A stretch of DNA of 64,000 nt from Corynebacterium yonathiae (GTDB lineage: Bacteria; Actinomycetota; Actinomycetes; Mycobacteriales; Mycobacteriaceae): positions 48,450 through 112,449 of the forward strand of contig NZ_JAKMUZ010000007.1 in the NCBI RefSeq assembly GCF_027570195.1, in the 5' to 3' direction. The translations under genes were made by a program, and so were the position numbers. The notes under the pieces are model-generated. The model saw nothing but the letters and a program-made list of their open reading frames with translations, ran no database searches and had not been told where the DNA came from. Below, one piece after another: positions 60,208 through 64,000 of this stretch (positions within the stretch are counted from its first letter, which is position 1; every line of letters starts with the position of its first letter).

Positions 60208-63200
60208 GTGAGCACATCGAATATCTTCGGCCCCAATGCGTGGCTGATAGACGAGCAGTTCCAGCAGTACTCCAAGGACCCTAGCTCCGTAGATAAGGAG
60301 TGGCGCGACTACTTCGAAGCAAACGGCGCGCCTAAGTCTGAAGCTCCAGCAAAGGAGACCGCGAAAAAGCCGTCTAAGGCGGCCGCGAAGAAGACTGAGG
60401 GTACTACTACCGCCCGCAAGCAGGAGGCCCGCGAGACCAACGTCGATAAGTCCGTGGCTAAGGCACAGGAAAAGTCCGCTAAGGCAAAACAGTCCGTGAA
60501 GAAATCCGATTCCCCGCTCGACCGCATCGCGGACTATAAGGGCGGCGAGGAGCGCCAGCTCAAGGGCATGTTCAAGGCCATTGCTAAGAACATGGAAGAG
60601 TCCCTCGAGATTCCTACCGCTACCACCGTGCGCGATATGCCGGTCAAGCTTATGTGGGAAAACCGCTCCATGATCAATGACCACCTCAAGCGCACCCGCG
60701 GTGGCAAGATCTCCTTTACCCACATCATTGGCTACGCCATGGTCAAGGCCGTGCAGCTGCACCCAGACATGAACGTGCGCTACGAGCTCAAGGATGGCAA
60801 GCCTTTTGTCATTCAGCCCGAGCACATCAATTTGGGCCTGGCCATTGACTTGCCGCAGAAGGATGGCTCCCGCGCGTTGGTCGTTGCCGCTATCAAGGAG
60901 TGCGAGACCAAGTCTTTCTCCGAGTTTGTTGCGGCTTATGAGGACATCGTTACCCGTTCTCGCAAGAACAAGCTCACCATGGATGACTTCTCTGGTGTGA
61001 CCATTAACCTCACCAACCCAGGTGGCATCGGCACCCGCCACTCCATCGCTCGCCTCACCAAGGGCGCGGGCTCCATCATCGGCGTAGGTTCCATGGATTA
61101 CCCGGCCGAGTTCGCCGGTGCTTCCGCGGATCGCTTGGCTGACCTCGGCGTGGGCCGCCTGGTTACCTTGACCTCCACCTACGACCACCGCGTTATCCAA
61201 GGTGCAGAGTCCGGCGAATTCTTGCGCACCATTGGCCAACTGCTTGTCGACGGCGCATTTTGGGACGACCTCTTCTCCTCCATGGGCGTGCCTTATGAGC
61301 CATTCCGCTGGGCACAGGACGTACCGAACTCCGGCGTGGACAAGAACACCCGCGTCATGCAGCTCATCGAGTCCTACCGCTCTCGCGGCCACCTGCTGGC
61401 CGATACCAACCCGCTGGGTTGGGTACAGCCGGGCCTGCCTAACCCGGATCACCGCGACCTCGACATCGCGACCCACGGCCTGACCATCTGGGATCTGGAC
61501 CGCACCTTCAACGTCGGTGGCTTTGGCGGCAAGGAGCAGATGACTCTGCGCGAAGTCCTATCTCGCCTCCGCGCCGCCTACACCTTGAAGGTTGGCTCCG
61601 AGTACACCCACATCCTGGACCGCGATGAGCGCGGTTGGCTGCAGGACCGCCTGGAGGCGGGCATGCCGAAGCCGACCAACGCGGAGCAGAAGTACATCCT
61701 GCAGAAGGTTAATGCCGCCGAGGCATTCGAGAACTTCCTGCAGACTAAGTACGTGGGCCAGAAGCGCTTCTCCCTCGAGGGCGCTGAGACCCTCATCCCG
61801 CTGCTGGATTCCATCATCGATACCGCCGCTGGCCAGGACTTGGACGAGGTCGTTATCGGCATGCCGCACCGCGGCCGCCTGAACGTTCTGTTCAATATCG
61901 TGGGCAAGCCGCTGGCCGATATCTTCGGCGAGTTCGACGGCAACTACAAGGGCGGCCAGCTCGGCGGCTCCGGTGACGTGAAGTACCACTTGGGTTCCGA
62001 GGGCCACCACCTACAGATGTTCGGCGATGGCGAAATCAAGGTCACCCTTGCCGCCAACCCGTCCCACCTCGAGGCCGTGGACCCGGTAATGGAAGGTATC
62101 GCCCGCGCTAAGCAGGACACCTTAGACAAGGGCCCAGAGGGCCACACCGTGGTTCCAGTCATGCTGCACGGCGATGCTTCCTTCACCGGCCTGGGCATTG
62201 TCCAGGAGACCATCAACCTATCCCAACTGCGCGGATACACCAACGGCGGCACCGTCCACATCGTGGTCAACAACCAGGTGGGCTTTACCACCACCCCGGA
62301 CTCCGGCCGTTCTACCCACTACGCCACCGACTTGGCCAAGGGCTTCGACTGCCCGGTCTTCCACGTCAACGGCGACGACCCAGAGGCAGTTGTCTGGGTG
62401 GGCCAGATGGCCGCCGAGTACCGCCGCCAATTTGGCAAGGATGTCTTCATTGACCTCATGGTCTACCGCCTGCGCGGTCACAACGAGGCCGATGACCCAT
62501 CAATGACCCAGCCGGAGCTCTACTCCGTCATTGACGAGCACAAGGCAGTGCGCGAGCACTACACCAACGACCTCATCGGCCGTGGTGATCTCTCCGCCGA
62601 AGATGCCGAGGCAGCCGCACGCGACTTCCACGACCAGATGGAATCTGTCTTTGCCGAGCACAAGGAAGCCGGCAAGGCTCGCCCGAAGGAGCAGACTGGC
62701 ATCACCTCCTCCCAGGAGCTCACCCGCGGTCTGGATACCTCCATCACCGCTGAGGAGCTCGCCGAGCTGGGTGCCGCCTATGGCAACCCACCGGAGGACT
62801 TCGAGTACCACAAGCGCGTGGGCAAGGTAGCCAAGGACCGCGAGAAGTCTTCCCGCGAAGGCGGCATCGACTGGGGTTGGGGCGAGCTCATCGCCTTCGG
62901 TTCCCTGGCCGGCGAGGGCAAGGTCGTTCGCCTGGCCGGCGAGGATTCCCGCCGCGGTACCTTCACCCAGCGCCACGCCGTCGCTTTCGACCCACGCAAC
63001 GGCAATGAATACAACCCGATGCATGCCATTGCCACCTCTAAGGGCAACGGCGGCAAGTTCATGGTCTATAACTCGGCGCTGACCGAGTACGCTGGCATGG
63101 GCTTCGAGTACGGCTACACCGTGGGTAACCCAGACGCTCTCGTGGCCTGGGAGGCACAGTTCGGTGACTTCGCCAATGGCGCCCAGACCATCATCGATGA

Positions 63201-63930
63201 GTACATCTCCTCCGGTGAGGCCAAGTGGGGCCAGCTGTCCAGCCTGGTACTCCTCCTGCCACACGGCTACGAAGGCCAAGGCCCAGACCACTCCTCCGCC
63301 CGCATCGAGCGTTACCTGCAGCTGTGTGCTGAGGGTTCTATGACCGTGGCTCAGCCTTCCACCCCGGCTAACCACTTCCACCTGCTGCGCCGCCAGGCGC
63401 TTGGTGAGATGAGGCGTCCGCTGGTCGTCTTCACCCCGAAGTCCATGCTGCGCAATAAGGCGGCTACTTCTTCCGTGGAGGACTTCACCGAGGTCAAGCG
63501 CTTCCAGTCTGTTATCAACGACCCGAACTTCGTTGACGTTAACGGCAAGAAGGTTGGCGATACCGACAAGGTCAAGACCATCATGCTGGTCTCTGGCAAG
63601 CTGTACTGGGATCTAGAGAAGAAGCGCGAGGCCGACGGCCGCGATGACATCGCCATTGTCCGCGTGGAAATGCTCCACCCGATTCCGTTCAACCGCCTGC
63701 GCGAAGCTTTCGAGGCTTACCCGAATGCCACCCAGGTCCGCTTCGTTCAGGACGAGCCGGCTAACCAAGGCCCATGGCCGTTCTACAACGAGCACCTGCG
63801 CACCCTGATTCCGGATATGCCGGAACTGGTTCGCGTTTCCCGCCGTGCACAGTCCTCGACTGCCACCGGTAACGCCAAGGTGCACCAGATTGAGCAGAAG
63901 AATCTGCTTGAAGAGGCCTTCGACATCTAG
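60208..63930 (+). CDS. odhA: 2-oxoglutarate dehydrogenase, E2-E1 fusion OdhA
   Basis: The 1240-residue protein fuses a catalytic E2 succinyltransferase domain (about 90-340, lacking lipoyl and binding domains; DHRVIQG near 325) to a full E1 decarboxylase (about 370-1240; TPP motif GDASFTGLGIVQETIN near 655 and VVNNQVGFTT). This E2o-E1o fusion, seen in corynebacteria and mycobacteria, works with AceF and Lpd in a mixed PDH-ODH supercomplex, converting 2-oxoglutarate to succinyl-CoA. The N-terminus (FGPNAWLIDEQFQQYSKDPSSV) carries the E1-binding tail. GTG at 60208 is chosen on homologue N-termini; ATG at 60190 is the alternative. Confidence 0.96.
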   Translation: MSTSNIFGPNAWLIDEQFQQYSKDPSSVDKEWRDYFEANGAPKSEAPAKETAKKPSKAAAKKTEGTTTARKQEARETNVDKSVAKAQEKSAKAKQSVKKSDSPLDRIADYKGGEERQLKGMFKAIAKNMEESLEIPTATTVRDMPVKLMWENRSMINDHLKRTRGGKISFTHIIGYAMVKAVQLHPDMNVRYELKDGKPFVIQPEHINLGLAIDLPQKDGSRALVVAAIKECETKSFSEFVAAYEDIVTRSRKNKLTMDDFSGVTINLTNPGGIGTRHSIARLTKGAGSIIGVGSMDYPAEFAGASADRLADLGVGRLVTLTSTYDHRVIQGAESGEFLRTIGQLLVDGAFWDDLFSSMGVPYEPFRWAQDVPNSGVDKNTRVMQLIESYRSRGHLLADTNPLGWVQPGLPNPDHRDLDIATHGLTIWDLDRTFNVGGFGGKEQMTLREVLSRLRAAYTLKVGSEYTHILDRDERGWLQDRLEAGMPKPTNAEQKYILQKVNAAEAFENFLQTKYVGQKRFSLEGAETLIPLLDSIIDTAAGQDLDEVVIGMPHRGRLNVLFNIVGKPLADIFGEFDGNYKGGQLGGSGDVKYHLGSEGHHLQMFGDGEIKVTLAANPSHLEAVDPVMEGIARAKQDTLDKGPEGHTVVPVMLHGDASFTGLGIVQETINLSQLRGYTNGGTVHIVVNNQVGFTTTPDSGRSTHYATDLAKGFDCPVFHVNGDDPEAVVWVGQMAAEYRRQFGKDVFIDLMVYRLRGHNEADDPSMTQPELYSVIDEHKAVREHYTNDLIGRGDLSAEDAEAAARDFHDQMESVFAEHKEAGKARPKEQTGITSSQELTRGLDTSITAEELAELGAAYGNPPEDFEYHKRVGKVAKDREKSSREGGIDWGWGELIAFGSLAGEGKVVRLAGEDSRRGTFTQRHAVAFDPRNGNEYNPMHAIATSKGNGGKFMVYNSALTEYAGMGFEYGYTVGNPDALVAWEAQFGDFANGAQTIIDEYISSGEAKWGQLSSLVLLLPHGYEGQGPDHSSARIERYLQLCAEGSMTVAQPSTPANHFHLLRRQALGEMRRPLVVFTPKSMLRNKAATSSVEDFTEVKRFQSVINDPNFVDVNGKKVGDTDKVKTIMLVSGKLYWDLEKKREADGRDDIAIVRVEMLHPIPFNRLREAFEAYPNATQVRFVQDEPANQGPWPFYNEHLRTLIPDMPELVRVSRRAQSSTATGNAKVHQIEQKNLLEEAFDI

Positions 63931-63947
63931 TCACCTCTGCACCGTAT

Positions 63948-63979
63948 AAACCCCAGTGAGGATCTCCTCACTGGGGTTT
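63948..63979. terminator. Bidirectional terminator after odhA
   Basis: AAACCCCAGTGAGG (63948-63961) pairs perfectly with CCTCACTGGGGTTT (63966-63979) around ATCT, with the T run built into the stem end. It lies 17 bases past the odhA stop. Confidence 0.9.
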
Positions 63980-64000
63980 ACTCATGCCCACGCCAATTTT

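Noticed and set aside
60154..61476. 440-codon open frame on the minus strand inside odhA
   Set aside because: It is antisense to the strongly supported odhA gene, has low-complexity Gly/Leu/Arg composition and no family motif; long antisense frames are common in high-GC DNA.

Overview
The window reads as chromosomal DNA of a high-GC Corynebacterium. The strongest signs are the E2-E1 fused 2-oxoglutarate dehydrogenase (odhA, 1240 aa), the argS-lysA-hom-thrB block followed by an ArnR-like regulator (from memory, the arrangement of C. glutamicum), the lutABC lactate operon, a TipA-type MerR regulator, a PutP symporter, and dense gene packing with many 1-base stop/start overlaps. The species cannot be fixed from the sequence.

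Region 1 (1-8951) is a respiratory nitrogen and molybdenum block. It holds the end of moeA, moaC and mobA on the plus strand, then a minus-strand cluster of two polytopic membrane proteins and a membrane-anchored copper nitrite reductase carrying an extra cupredoxin domain. A DUF2249 protein, modA, a fused modBC and a three-cysteine winged-helix regulator follow on the plus strand. The logic would be molybdate uptake and cofactor synthesis for nitrate reductase, nitrite reduction by NirK, and regulation by an Fe-S sensor. The nar genes and a NO reductase are not in the window. A three-unit array of inverted repeats lies between mobA and nirK.

Region 2 (8938-17520) is biosynthetic and catabolic core: thrB, hom, lysA and argS on the minus strand, then lutABC on the plus strand. 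Region 3 (17640-24096) has a secreted alpha/beta hydrolase, tRNA-Arg(CCG), a TipA-like regulator divergent from a three-gene ABC exporter, two small proteins of unknown function and a MarR regulator.

Region 4 (24102-31665) is one minus-strand run: SNF2 helicase, SWIM zinc-finger protein, SbcD-like nuclease and SbcC-like ATPase. It looks like a DNA repair or genome-surveillance module. Region 5 (31833-38748) has putP, two HNH nuclease genes, a DEAD-box RNA helicase and what looks like a gene broken in several frames.

Region 6 (38745-48480) is a histidine-utilisation locus (hutI, hutU, hutH, an IclR regulator and hutG) with an embedded flavin reductase, an SGNH lipoprotein and a YjiH-type membrane protein that may transport a substrate. 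A small membrane-protein gene here is frameshifted.

Region 7 (48614-53649) is compositionally different: a Nudix hydrolase, a large PLD-nuclease/SF2-helicase fusion and an Nramp-like transporter lacking the classical metal-binding motifs. The Nudix plus PLD-helicase pair is the best candidate for a defence-type system. Region 8 (53665-63930) has an MFS exporter, an unknown protein, an orphan ECF S-component with a structured leader, a very acidic protein, a type B carboxylesterase, an EcsC-like protein and odhA.
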